From: Pisolithus tinctorius
Lineage: Eukaryota > Basidiomycota > Agaricomycetes > Boletales > Pisolithaceae
Reading direction: 5' to 3'
Length of the DNA stretch: 64,000 nucleotides
Assembly (NCBI GenBank): GCA_024663395.1
Contig: JANFAH010000001.1
Coordinates: 6,510,001-6,574,000 of the forward strand
Below the pieces are notes generated by a model. That model had not been told where the DNA came from, searched no databases, and saw nothing but the letters and a program-made list of their open reading frames with translations. Position 1 is the first letter of the stretch. Each line of letters begins with the position of its first letter. Of this stretch, positions 1-10,298 are shown piece after piece. Both the position numbers and the translations under genes were made by a program.

Positions 1-69
1 CAAGTTCCCGTCTGGCGCCATCGTTGGTCACCCTCTTTTTCTCATCCGTCTTCTCATTCAATTAACGTC

Positions 70-2286
70 ATGTCAGGCCGTAGCATTCCTGTGGCCCTCT
101 CCAGTTTCAGTGGTGGAAGGAGACGTTCCGGCAACTCCCCGGCCGATATCACGAAGCTGAGGACACCCATACCTCCGTGAGTCTTGTTCATCTAAGCGCA
201 CTGAAGAGGATCGGTGAAGTGTTTTCAGTTATCGCCATGCTGCACCATCTGCGCCGTGGCCGTGGATGGACTTCGACGTAGACGAGAGTGCAGTCGAGCC
301 ACCCTATCCGGACGGGCTGCCTTCTCCCCCTGATCATTGGAAAAAATACCCTCAAAATTTGTTCGGGAACTGGACCCCAGACCAAGTCCAGAGAAGCAAG
401 ATGTTGACTGCTTGCTCAGATTCCCAGCCTTGTTTGATTTATAACGTGGAAGTGAAAGACGACGGGCACTTCGATAAAGCTGCCGGAGAAAGAACTACAA
501 CCGTCACTGCTGACAATGCTCAGGAATTTTGGGAAGAACTGCAGCAACCCGTAAGGATTGTTCAAAACCTCAGGTTAGTTGATCGGCTGAATCGTCTGCT
601 CCGCAAAACAGCGACCCGAGGGCATTCGAATCCGGGCATTTTTCGTTGATAATTTGTCCTTGAATGTTTTGAAGATGCTGGGAACAACGTGAGTTTACTC
701 TCGTCTCTCTTTAATGCAGTCCCACAACCTTCCTCTCAGCTTCAATATCGAACCTTTTTTCTTCTCGTCCTCGGCGAATTGGATACCCTCACGATACCAA
801 GAAGACGCCAAGGCTGATTACGGAGACCGTTAGTATATTCGTGGCGTCGATTCAAAGCATGGCTTACACACTATACAGACATAACTGTCACTCTCCCGTT
901 CATTTGCAGCATGCGGAAGCCTGGTACTGGACCAGAGAGTATCTCGTCTGTTGGGTCGGTTACCTCCCAAAAGCATACGTCCCCTATGCATGGTACGTCA
1001 CTGTCATGTGAATAGGATGCAGTGGTGACCTCGCGTTTCTAGAGGTTTCTGAGATTGATACCCAAGCGCCGTTAGAACTAAGTAAGCGGACAAAGTATTT
1101 CTAGCATAGTTACCCTACACTAACGTTCCACCGACCTTCTAGCTCGCGAAATTTTACTTCAAGATCTTTTGGCTATTCACATGGTCCGGACAGGGGAATC
1201 CAGCACTATCATTTCCTATCACCCTATATCCAATGTGAAGAAAACGTCTGCCAAGCGTCTTCAGTCGCTCGTGCAAAGAACTGGAGATAGTGTGTATTGG
1301 TCTAAGCTTTTTGCCAAGTCCAGAGATCCAACGTTCGTCTTCCTCGCCATACTTTGGTATGCGCTGTATGCGTGGGATGAGACTTTCGAAGCTTTATACC
1401 GGCATATTAACAAGCTGGTGAGTGCCACGATCGTCTGCTTTTACATTTGCTTGAATGATGCTTCAGGAATCTGAAGTTTTAAGGACCAACGACATCAACC
1501 TGACGCGCGAGTTGCACAAAGTGCAAGCATACCTGTTGCATTATCAACAACTTCTCCAGGACTTCCACAAGTCCGTCGACTTCGTAAAAAACACTCCAAA
1601 TCCCGCGATGGAATGCGGTAAGGACGAGGACGACTCTGCGAAGCTTCTGAAGGGGGAAGCGGATAACTTGCTTTCCGAAATAAGTCGGCTAGAGGGTCAC
1701 AGAACCGTGCTGTCTGACCGTTTGAAGAACGTCATGAAGCTGGTTGGTGTTTGTGCGATGCGTACTTTCCATTGTTGACACTGTTTGTTAGGCATTTGCA
1801 ACTGTGAATATCGAAGAGAGCCGAGACATGAAAAATCTCACGAAAGCATCCATGCGAGATTCTGCTGCAATGAAGCAGGTGTGCTAGTTGGTTGTAGTTG
1901 GTGTTATTTGCCGACAGTTTTTTTTTCCAGATTTCTTACCTCACGATGGTCTTCTTGCCTGCGAGCTTGATAGCAGTAAGTGCACCATCATATGCAATTC
2001 CGAGATAACTTATTCTGCTCCCCAGAGTGTTTTTGGGATGAACGTCATGGAAATCAATCCTGGCACTCGCGAAACTCTCAGCCACTATGCTGAGGCCACG
2101 GTCACACTGACTGTTCTGACCGTGTGGTTGGTGATTGCTATGCAAACGGAGAGTTCTCTCTGGCCGAAAGATAGTCCGTGGTGGCGACGTCTAGTATGGC
2201 CGATATACTTTTGGAGACACCGCCACACAGACACACAGGAATCCAGAGGTTCTAATGTTCAGGTGACTGGCCTGGACCTAGTGTAG
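70..2286 (+). CDS. CorA-like Mg2+ transporter-family protein, tandem copy 1
   Basis: Eleven exons can be joined in frame: 70-176, 229-577, 621-688, 740-828, 879-992, 1043-1081, 1143-1417, 1467-1742, 1792-1878, 1931-1975 and 2026-2286, giving 569 aa. Only the exon 2/3 junction is uncertain. Family marks are NIEPFFFSSS and GDHITVTLPF in the N-terminal half, VYWSKLFAKS and FLAILWYALYAWDE in the middle, a long helical stretch (exons 8-9), then SYLTMVFLPAS and the pore motif FGMN (canonical GMN preceded by F) next to TM1, and a second hydrophobic helix (VTLTVLTVWLVIAM). CorA (PF01544) proteins form pentameric divalent-cation channels. The large soluble N-terminal part matches the CorA-like family expanded in Agaricomycetes, whose transport role is not established. 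It is the first of three tandem copies. The window starts only 69 bases upstream, so its promoter is not seen. Confidence 0.88.
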
Positions 2287-2779
2287 GGGGCGGAATTATT
2301 TTCAGTTGATATCTGCTGGCACAATGGCACAATGGCAGATGGTGAAATTACACAAGGTGGTAGAATCTGTTTTTTTCTTTCCCTACTTACTGTGTGTACA
2401 ACTATTGTAAATGAATACAGTTTTCCTTCACATAAACCCAGCACTCTTGGTTGGGGTTATTTTGAATGGCAGGGCTGCTGGACTGAAATTTTGATAGGAA
2501 AATATACCTCTAGTAGGTTTGATGTGCTTGAGGCAAAGATGGGACACAACAGAGTGGCTGATGTAAGACTCTTTCAGGCAGGAGTGTGGGACTGGGCATG
2601 TGTGTCATCACTCAAGAGTGATGTGATCAGTCAAGTGTGCAGGGCAATGAGCTGACTTTCTTGTCTCATGGGGATGCATTCCTATCTGGTAGCTACCTTT
2701 TATCTATGTTGTGTATTTGATATCTTTGTTCATCGGGGCACATCCCTTGCTCCCACTATGTGTAGTTACACCCTTCTTG
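2287..2779. other. 3' flank of CorA-like unit 1, left of the insertion
   Basis: This non-coding stretch is shared with the flank of copy 2 (12,520-13,001). Landmarks common to both are a doubled GGCACAAT near the start and the CTATGTGTAGTTACACCC string just before the insertion point. No gene is supported here. The short ORFs across it are not conserved between the two units. Confidence 0.7.
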
Positions 2780-3086
2780 CATCAGGAAAATTACTTTCAT
2801 ATGTAGCATAGCCACTAAGGTACACTGTCACCCATAGGCTCCATTGTGCTAGGTTGTCTCAGGCACACACTCTGTTGCACTATTGACATGTCAATTTAAG
2901 ATGGGGAGTACAACACATCTGTCATATCAGGCAGTGGACTGTCATACAACCATCACAGACTCACCAGCATGACAGTACAACATATAGCCCTCCAGAGCTA
3001 CAGTAGTCTACATAGTCATTCCATATATTGAATCACACATTCATTGACTTGTGGGGTTGAGCAACATGGTGGTATAAAAAAAAAAA

Positions 3087-5089
3087 CTACTCCAATGCGA
3101 CAAACATATCTAAGTCGATGTAAGAATTCACATAAAATGTGGCAGCCCTGTCCAGCACATTGTCCACTGACCAGTCTGCATTGATCTCCTTCATGCATTG
3201 TGCTTGCAGGTGGCACACATGTACAATACGGTCAGCACTGATGATCGCCACATTTGGGTGATGATGACGTGTCGAACGAGTGACAATGTACAGACCAGAG
3301 GCAGGATCATGGTGGTGGAGTGCTGTAAACCATTCAACATAGATGAGGGGATGCAGATAGTTACCAAAGTAATCAGGAAGCTTGAATATGACCCGGACTT
3401 GAGCAACTTGCACACCTAGGGTTTCCAAGACCTCATCAGCGGAGGGATGCATACCGGTGTGATATACATACTGTTTGGAACGAGGGGCATAGAGCGTTGA
3501 CACCCTTCCTCCAACACAAATGTGGTATCAAACCAAGCAGAGCAATCTGGCTTATGACCTTGACCAATGACCTTTGGCATAGCGTGAATTTCTTGCATAC
3601 TCTCCTGATGGCCAGTGATGATGCTCGGGCCAGTCTCAATGTACAGATTGTGGTAGATGTCGAACCGATCTGATTCAGTCAATTGTACAGCTCAGTGTTG
3701 ACCAGAGTATGAGGAGAGCCATTGTTCGAGTGTGGGTGTGAATTCAGCAGCTTTGTATTTGGCCCAAATATGGTCAATGGAAAGTCAGCTGCAAGAAGGG
3801 AACTTCATCACTCTGTAGCAGGTATTGGCTGGTAGTTCTGCAGTCTACATGAGTACATTGCAAGCATGAACATAAATCAATTTACCTGCAACCCACCGAG
3901 CAGATGTGCCAAATACACTGACCCCAGTCGGAGCATGCACCCTTCCTCGATCCTCACCCCATTCAGAATCAGAGTCACTGCTGCCAAAACATCCATCTTC
4001 CAGCGAGTCTGCGGACGAGGACTTCCTGAACTGCCTCCAAGCGAGGTAGGTGGACTTGTAATGGATAGCTTCTTGCTGCTGAAGCCACAATGCCATCTGC
4101 TCCACATAGTCATGCTTGTTACTTGCCCGATAAGCGTCTTTAGCATAGTCTATGTGCAAACATTCTGGGTACTCAGTATTGTAGCCATCTGCACTGCCAA
4201 GCGCTTGTATAGAGGACACATAGTGCAGAAGGGAATGGATCTTGGGGATGTTGAAATCCTCTTGCACTTTGAGTTTGACAAGAATGTGCTTGTGGTCATG
4301 GAACGAGTCAAGGCTGTCTTGCATAGCCTTTAGTGTCTTCTCCATGTGCTGCTGTAACTGTGTGTAATAAAAGAAGTCCAGCAATGAGCAAGCGACAGCA
4401 AGGACACACTCATCAACAGCACCAGAAAGTAGACCCACGAATACCCTCTGCATCTCTTTGTGCTCTTTGCTGGTCCACTGCAAGACTGTTGATATTCCTT
4501 TTGCAAAGTGACGAAGAGCAGGGTATCGAGTGACAGCTCGGAAGTGCACATCAATCTCTTTCTCCCCAATAATTTTGATACACCACTGGAGTAGGTGGTC
4601 GTGGAAGACACCCTTGAGAAGTTGGTGGAGGATGTTGGGAGTGATGCAGGCAAAGATGTTGGTGAAGGGTAGGTCTTTCCAAAAAGGTTCGAACACAGCA
4701 CGCAAACCTTCATCATCAAGCCTCCTAGACTGCCCATTCTTCTGCTTTTGCTGCAACGTTTTCAGTGTGTCAGCCATGCTGCAGCATGCCCATTCCCTGC
4801 GATCTCCTTGTTTATTTGATTGAACCAGACAGAGTGGACATCGACTCTCTTTGCTACAAGCTACCAAACATTGTTCAGGGAAGTCCGCAACATAGGCAGC
4901 AAGTATCAGATGGACTCGACACAGACAACCATCGGCGCAGATCATGACCTCACCATTACGACCGGTGTCACCTAGAGGTTGAAGGAGCAGCGACATGGCA
5001 TGATGGAAGAGGCGATATCCTGCCAGTGATTGGGTCTTTTTCTCAAAGCACTCGAGTTTGGAGATGGGTAAGTCACATAGTGTAGTCAC
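3087..5089 (-). pseudogene. Plavaka-type transposase, 5'-truncated and frame-broken
   Basis: The main open frame (5,089 to 3,845) contains family-typical blocks: YRLFHHAMSLLL, AAYVADFPEQCLVAC, CPLCLV, PFWKDLPFTNIF, ILHQLLKGVFHDHL, VFVGLLSGAVDECVL, FNIPKIHSLLHYV and LHIDYAKDAYRASNK. The C-terminal part continues in other frames: 3,682-3,416, with an in-frame stop upstream of it, and 3,503-3,087 (IYVEWFTAL, SGLYIVTRSTR, WSVDNVLDRA). The N-terminal third expected of Plavaka transposases is absent upstream of 5,089, where sequence turns repetitive. I therefore read it as a decayed copy. Plavaka is a basidiomycete-expanded DDE transposase family; the blocks were recognised from memory of the family, not by search. 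Confidence 0.82.
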
Positions 5090-5789
5090 ACTTAGTCACA
5101 ACACATGGGCAGCCTGTGCGCTGTAGGATAAGTCCAAGTAGCTGTATAATATGAGCTAGATGGCTTAGATAACAACAATAATAAATGAAGGGAACGAATT
5201 GTTCATCCCAAGGGATTCTGGACTGTCGGGACTAGAAGGAGAGACCCAGCGCTTTGTAGCAGTAGTGTTTCGTGACGTGCGCGGCGTGGTCCACGGAGTA
5301 GTACTGGCGATGCGAGCGGTGCGAGCGGTATACATAGTTCGTGCACAGCGGAATGCGAGATGTGCAGTGTAGACAAAGTGTAAAGGAAACTTGTGGTGAC
5401 CTTCCAAGTGCCAAAAGGTATCATTCTGTACCTAAGTACAGGGCTTTTATAGTCCGGACAAACCCGGAACCTAAGTAAGACAGGGTACAGTAAGGGAAGG
5501 CCGCGTGACAGCACATACTCAGAAGACAGGCCAAAACAGAGGCCGAGGGTATACTACAAGCACTAAAAGAATAGAGACTGTGATAAAAAAAAGAGTCCGA
5601 GGAAAAACAACAACCAGAGCACAGTGGCTGCGGGTATAGCATTGTGCGAGAAGGAGCGAGGGCGTGGGAAGGTAGCGCGTGAACAATGGCAAACGCGAGA
5701 GGGGAGCAGACATAACAGTAGTCACGGAACGGTTAATGATAGGGGCTTACGCGTCCAGGGAATGTGGATTCCTCACAGCGCCAAAACAC

Positions 5790-6755
5790 CAACACTTATA
5801 TAGACCCCGAGATGGGCCCACCTATAATAGATTAGCTGCTACACATGGACAGGCCCGAGGGACTAAAGTGAGAGCAACATATGTACGGGCCTGTAAGTGC
5901 ATTACCACAACATATGGGAGGGCCCATGGTGGGTAAGGATGCTGAAACATTTAGATGGGCCCGTGACCAATTAAGTATACTGAGCTGCTGTAAGACATGG
6001 ACAGGCCTGTCCTGGTAGGTTACACCCCTGTCTCAACATTAAGGCGGGCCCACCTATCATAACATGGAGAGGGTCACAGCATAAGGACGGGCCTGTCTAT
6101 GATTAGAATACAAAGTTGGCAACATATGGATGGGCCCAGGAGTAATATCATTTATGGTGTTGCAACATAAAGATGGGCCTGTCAGTAATGTCATTTCATA
6201 ATGTCACAACATATGAACAGGCCTGTTGACAGTAAGATATACTGCTGTTGAAACATAAAGACGGGCCTGTCACTAGTATCATTTAATAGAGTCACAACAT
6301 AAGGTCGGGCCTGTCAGTAGTATTTATGCAACATATGGACAGGCCCATCCACAGTAAGATGTACCTCTGACAAAACATAAAGACAGGCCCATCAGTAATC
6401 TCATGTATAGCATCGCAACATATGGATGGGCCCTTCAGTAGTATTATTTATATCGTCACAACATATGGGTGGGCCCAGCCCCAGTAAGATGTACCCTGTC
6501 AAAACATAAAGGCGGGCCCGTCACTAATATCATTTAATAGAGTCACAGCATATGGATGGGCCCTTCAGTAGTATTATTTATATCATCACAACATATGGGT
6601 GGGCCTGGCCCCAGTAAGATGTACCCTGTCGAAACATAAAGGCAGGCCCATCACTAATATCATTTAATAGAGTCACAACATATGGATGGGCCCTTCAATA
6701 GTATTATTTATATCATCACAACATATGGACGGGCCCTTCAGTAGTATTATTTATA
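5790..6755. repeat. Minisatellite, 43-44 base units in a 130-base higher-order repeat
   Basis: About twenty units carry a CATATGGAYGGGCC-like core (also CATAAAGRYGGGCC). In the right part the order becomes regular: TATGGATGGGCCCTTC starts at 6,421, 6,551 and 6,681, exactly 130 bases apart. Each 130-base block is made of three subunits of 43-44 bases (6,421, 6,464, 6,507, 6,551). The left part is more diverged. The core contains two short palindromes, CATATG and GGGCCC. The array lies inside the Plavaka-like element between the transposase and the Tc1 fragment. Confidence 0.9.
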
Positions 6756-7923
6756 CAGTGACTTCCAAAATTGATTCAATGTTTGCACATTTTGGGTTGT
6801 TTGCTGAATTGATCAGGAACAAAGACAAATAAGACCAAAGTGTAAGTTGATGACATAAACCATTTGCACAGGGCTATCCATCAAAAAAAAGATTATGTAA
6901 TTTGAATTAGTATCCATGGCAATATACTTGATTTAAATCACCATGTCATTGAATCAATTTTGTAACTATGTATTGGATCCATCAGAATCCAACCAATATC
7001 ACATAAAACAATTTCAAAAATCATCAAAGATGGTTGCTATGGTTATTGTACCTTAGCAACCATTTCAGTCCAAGCTATTTAACCACTGTCTATGTTGTCA
7101 ATGCTTCCTAACTATACTATGCACCCCATCTCCTCTGCTCAGAAGGCAAACATCATTTCTCTGGCCTGTAATGGTCATTCTACTCACACTATTGCCTCCA
7201 GGCTGGGAATCAGCCATCCTACAGTCTCAAGGGTGCTCAAGAACCTTCTTCCTGATTGACAAGCACCTTCTTCTGGATGTCCTGCTAAGCTTTCATCCAC
7301 CTCTCAGCATGCTATTATTAGACAAATCACCACAGGCAAGGCCACCAATGCTGTTGAGGTTACAAAGAACATCAATTCCATAATCTCCAATCCAGTCTCC
7401 TCACAAACAGTCAGAACGGTCCTCAGAAAACATTCATTCAAGGCTGTAACAAAGAAGAAAAAACCACTCCTTTCTATAACTCACAGGAAGAAGCAATTAG
7501 CCTTTGCTCTGAAATACAAAGAATGGACTGTGGAGGACTGGAGAAGGGTTATCTGGTCAGATGAGACCAAAATCAATAGGATTGGGTCAGATGGGAAGGT
7601 TTGGGTGTGGAAACAGGCAGGAGAGGGGCTTATTGAGAGAGAGATACAGGGAACAGTCAAGCATGGAGGAGGGAACATTATGGTATGGGGATGTATGGGC
7701 TGGGAAGGTGTTGGCCACCTTGCAGAGATTGAGGGGAGGATGGATGCCAACCAATATGTGGACATTTTGGAGAGCCAGTTGCTTCCTAGCTTGGGAGAGT
7801 CTGGAATTCCTTTCAAGGATGTTATCTTTCAACAGGACAATGACCCAAAACATACCTCCAAAAAGGCCAAGAAGTGGTTGGAGGACAACAATATCAATGC
7901 TCAAGACTGGCCTCCACAGTCTC
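6756..7923 (+). mobile_element. Tc1/mariner-type element, right end missing
   Basis: It begins with CAGTGACTTCCAAAATTGAT directly after a TA (6,754-6,755), as Tc1 elements do. The transposase reading frame starts at ATG 7,119 with a helix-turn-helix (IASRLGISHPTVSRVLK), is interrupted by a TGA at 7,257-7,259 where the family has Arg (CGA to TGA, a C-to-T change), then continues through the DDE region: WSDETKINRIGSDG, VMVWGCM and FQQDNDPKHTSKKAK. It stops abruptly after DWPPQS, before the last acidic residue of the DD34E triad (normally in PDLNPIE), where unrelated sequence begins. No right inverted repeat was found. Confidence 0.85.
7119..7923 (+). pseudogene. Tc1 transposase, premature stop and truncated C-terminus
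   Basis: This is the open frame of the Tc1 fragment: HTH, then two of the three catalytic acidic residues (the D of WSDE and the D of QQDNDPKH). The frame holds an internal TGA at 7,257 and ends at DWPPQS, so the third catalytic residue is lost. It cannot encode an active enzyme. Confidence 0.83.
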
Positions 7924-8770
7924 GGGTTCCCAGAACACTCCTCGGACTTGACCCTTGACCCCAAACCCAGCCTATGCCATTCTGGTCCGAACTACTGGAC
8001 CTCTGGTCGTTGCTGTCCTGTTTCCCAGCCCTCAGGCTCTCCCTTGGCACTGTGTGTGCACTCAGACTCACTCCAAGTCATGCAACCTCACTGCATAACC
8101 CTCTGAGCATATTTCCCTATGGAACCTCAAGGGTTCAGTTCCTAAGAGGGGGATACTGTCATATCCATGACTCTTGGACTCGGACTCAGTCCAGTCCAGA
8201 CCCCTAGCCCCTGTCTCCAGTCAAGCCCGGTCCTAGTCCAACTTAGTATTACCCTCAACTCTGTGTTACCCTTTGATCTACTCTATAGCTAAGGCCAAGC
8301 CTTAAGCTATCCCCAACCCCTGTCCCGGACCTCTCCCTGGCTTGCATAAGGGTACAGCACATAAGCTGAGACCAAGGGAGGTAGATCCAACCCCAGACTG
8401 GCTTCCCCTTGTGCACACTCCAACACCGGTCAGTTTCCCACACTACCGGTCTTATTCCCACGCTCCCGGCCTTAAGTCCAGTCCTCCAGACTTAGCCCCT
8501 GACCTCCGGCCTCGACTCCAGTCCAACTGGACTTGGCCCCTGTCTCCCGGCCTTGACTTTGGCCACTCGGACTTAACCCCTGTCTTCCGGCCTTGACTCT
8601 GGCCACCTGGACTGACCCCTGTCACCTGGTCTTGAAGCCCAGTCACCCGAGGGTAAACCTGTACTTCACACACACATAGCATGATGTTACACAGTAACAC
8701 CCTTGTACTATTCAAGCTATGGTATGCTATGTAACATTGTATAATGACTATATTGACTACATAATGGGGA
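7924..8770 (+). mobile_element. Possible LTR-retrotransposon 3' fragment with 40-base tandem repeat
   Basis: A purine run AAGAGGGGGATAC (about 8,140) is followed by TGTCATATCC, the layout of a polypurine tract next to a 3' LTR that starts with TG. Upstream sequence has no intact reading frame. From about 8,425 to 8,640 a CCGGCCTTGACTYTGGCCAC unit repeats about every 40 bases (starts near 8,466, 8,506, 8,547 and 8,587). There is no second LTR in the window, so the class is a guess; it could simply be the inner right arm of the Plavaka-like element. Confidence 0.35.
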
Positions 8771-9455
8771 CTTGTCAATACAGCTATTCATGCAACATAA
8801 CCTATATAGCACTACATTGTCAAGTGAATTTTTCCTGATGTGGGGATGCAGCATCATTCCTGCCTTTGAGCATCACTTATTTCTTTATTCAGGCATGGTC
8901 TCAGCTTATAGCCTCAACAATCTCTATTGTCCAAAGCCAAATTCTGGGGCTCAATGGTGAAAAGACACATTACCTATTTGGCTCTTATTGCACTTCTATT
9001 TAATAAGCCTCAGCGCTCAGTTATCTATCATCTGCAGGCTATCAGTGGCAATTTTGTGTTTTGATGTGTTGACGGATTCGTTTTGCAACCCCTGGCGTAA
9101 AGTTCCTTGATCCGTAGTTCCAGGACGCTGCCGACCATGGAAGGGCCCTCGTTTTGAGGACAGATACAACAGCCCGTGGATGATACTTGTAGCATGTGAA
9201 TACGAAAGGTGTTTCTGCAACTAAAGGCACTCACTGAGGGCCTGATAACCTATGCGCTGAGATTTTGTCGCCTCTTCGTTGGGAGTGGGCCATCGCTGTA
9301 CAAAATTTCGGCTTGTTATTTGTTGGCAACATCACGTTGCACGTCGTCTTCTGCCTCCAAGTTGTCCGGTTGCAAACTATTCCCGGTACCTTATCCATCC
9401 TCTTATGTAAATCCCACTCGTACATTCCTTGCTACCTCCCCCAGCTTTACAAGTA

Positions 9456-9620
9456 CATTCGACTCCCTTACAACCCATACCCATTCGGGATAGGCCATAG
9501 AGTTATATGGGGTATGAGAGAATACGGGTTTTCTAAGAGCTATTTGGGGGGAGTATGGGAACTTGGGAAATAGAAAAATGTATGGGTTATACCAAGTATC
9601 TGTTAGGAGGGAGTCGGCTG
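9456..9620. mobile_element. 165-base MITE-like insertion with TA target duplication
   Basis: The ends are CATTCGACTCCCT and (reverse complement) CAGCCGACTCCCT, 11 of 13 matching. They are flanked by TA on both sides (9,454-9,455 and 9,621-9,622). The same place in unit 2 (13,593-13,594) reads ACAGGTACTAG with a single TA and no insert. TA duplication and CAG..ACTCCC ends resemble Tc1/mariner (pogo-like) MITEs. It has no coding capacity. Confidence 0.78.
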
Positions 9621-10220
9621 TACTAGTACAAGAACTTCCCTAGCGGCATAAACTGTGGTAGGATCGTTTACTGACTCGGTTGGCCGGTGGAGAATGCCTT
9701 TGTTTACTTCCGTGTTGACGCGGTAACGGGAGCAAACGCCAGCGCTAGTTGATGACACCTGTACGCAGTGTGTTTGAATGGTTGATAGATAACACGTGCG
9801 TACCTCACCTGTTCAGCGCCTAGAACCACGTGAGAGGAAGGTGTGTACCAGTGAGATATGGTCACAGGAGTCAGCGCGTGTTCGATGTTATGGCATGCGC
9901 ACACCACTAATCGACTCGCTGAAAAGAGCGCCGCATCAGGTGGCCACCATCCAGCTTGAGGGTGAGCTTAAGGGACGGTGGTGTTGTAGTGTCGTGGCCG
10001 CGATCTCTGTCAGCTGCGTCTCGCTCGAATCTGTAGGTTCTTGTGCATGTGTATGATGTAACGTTTCACCCGCAGGTTCCGCTCTATTCGAAGCGAAACC
10101 GTGACGCTCGTAGCATATCGACATGATCGATATCGCCGATGTCCTTACCCTTTACCACCTGGCTCCGAAGCAACGGGGTTTTCCACTGTGGCGCTTACCC
10201 ATACCTTGCAAGGGAAATGG

Positions 10221-10228
10221 TTTATATA
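10221..10228 (+). promoter_or_regulatory. TATA box of CorA-like copy 2
   Basis: TTTATATA lies 78 bases before the ATG at 10,299. An identical element sits 80 bases before copy 3. The bases between are conserved and include ATTGGTCACCCTC. The corresponding box of copy 1 would fall just outside the window. Confidence 0.6.
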
Positions 10229-10298
10229 CACAAGTTCCCGTCTGGCACCATCATTGGTCACCCTCTCTTCTCACCCGTGTTCTCGTTCAATTAACGTC

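Larger units (their letters stand above)
2780..8840 (-). mobile_element. 6.06-kb defective Plavaka-like (CMC-type) DNA transposon with nested inserts
   Basis: The element is bounded by inverted ends CATCAGGAAAA(A)TT, at 2,780-2,792 and 8,827-8,840, with a TG duplicated on both sides (2,778-2,779 and 8,841-8,842). Unit 2 of the CorA array carries the same flanks joined with no insertion near 13,001, so the ends are set by an empty site and not only by the repeats. Short target duplications of 2-3 bases fit the CACTA/CMC group, to which Plavaka transposases belong. Inside are minus-strand transposase pieces (3,087-5,089), a minisatellite (about 5,790-6,755), a truncated Tc1 element (6,756 to about 7,923) and possible LTR-element debris. 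The element is not autonomous: the transposase N-terminus is missing and the frame is broken. Confidence 0.8.
8843..10298. other. Intergenic part of CorA-like unit 1
   Basis: This is the continuation of the unit-1 spacer to the right of the big insertion. It is collinear with 13,002-14,437 of unit 2 except for the MITE-like insertion at 9,456-9,620 and the extra block near copy 3. No gene is supported. Small minus-strand ORFs around 9,020-9,430 recur in unit 2 (13,185-13,564) but carry length changes and no known domain. Confidence 0.65.
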
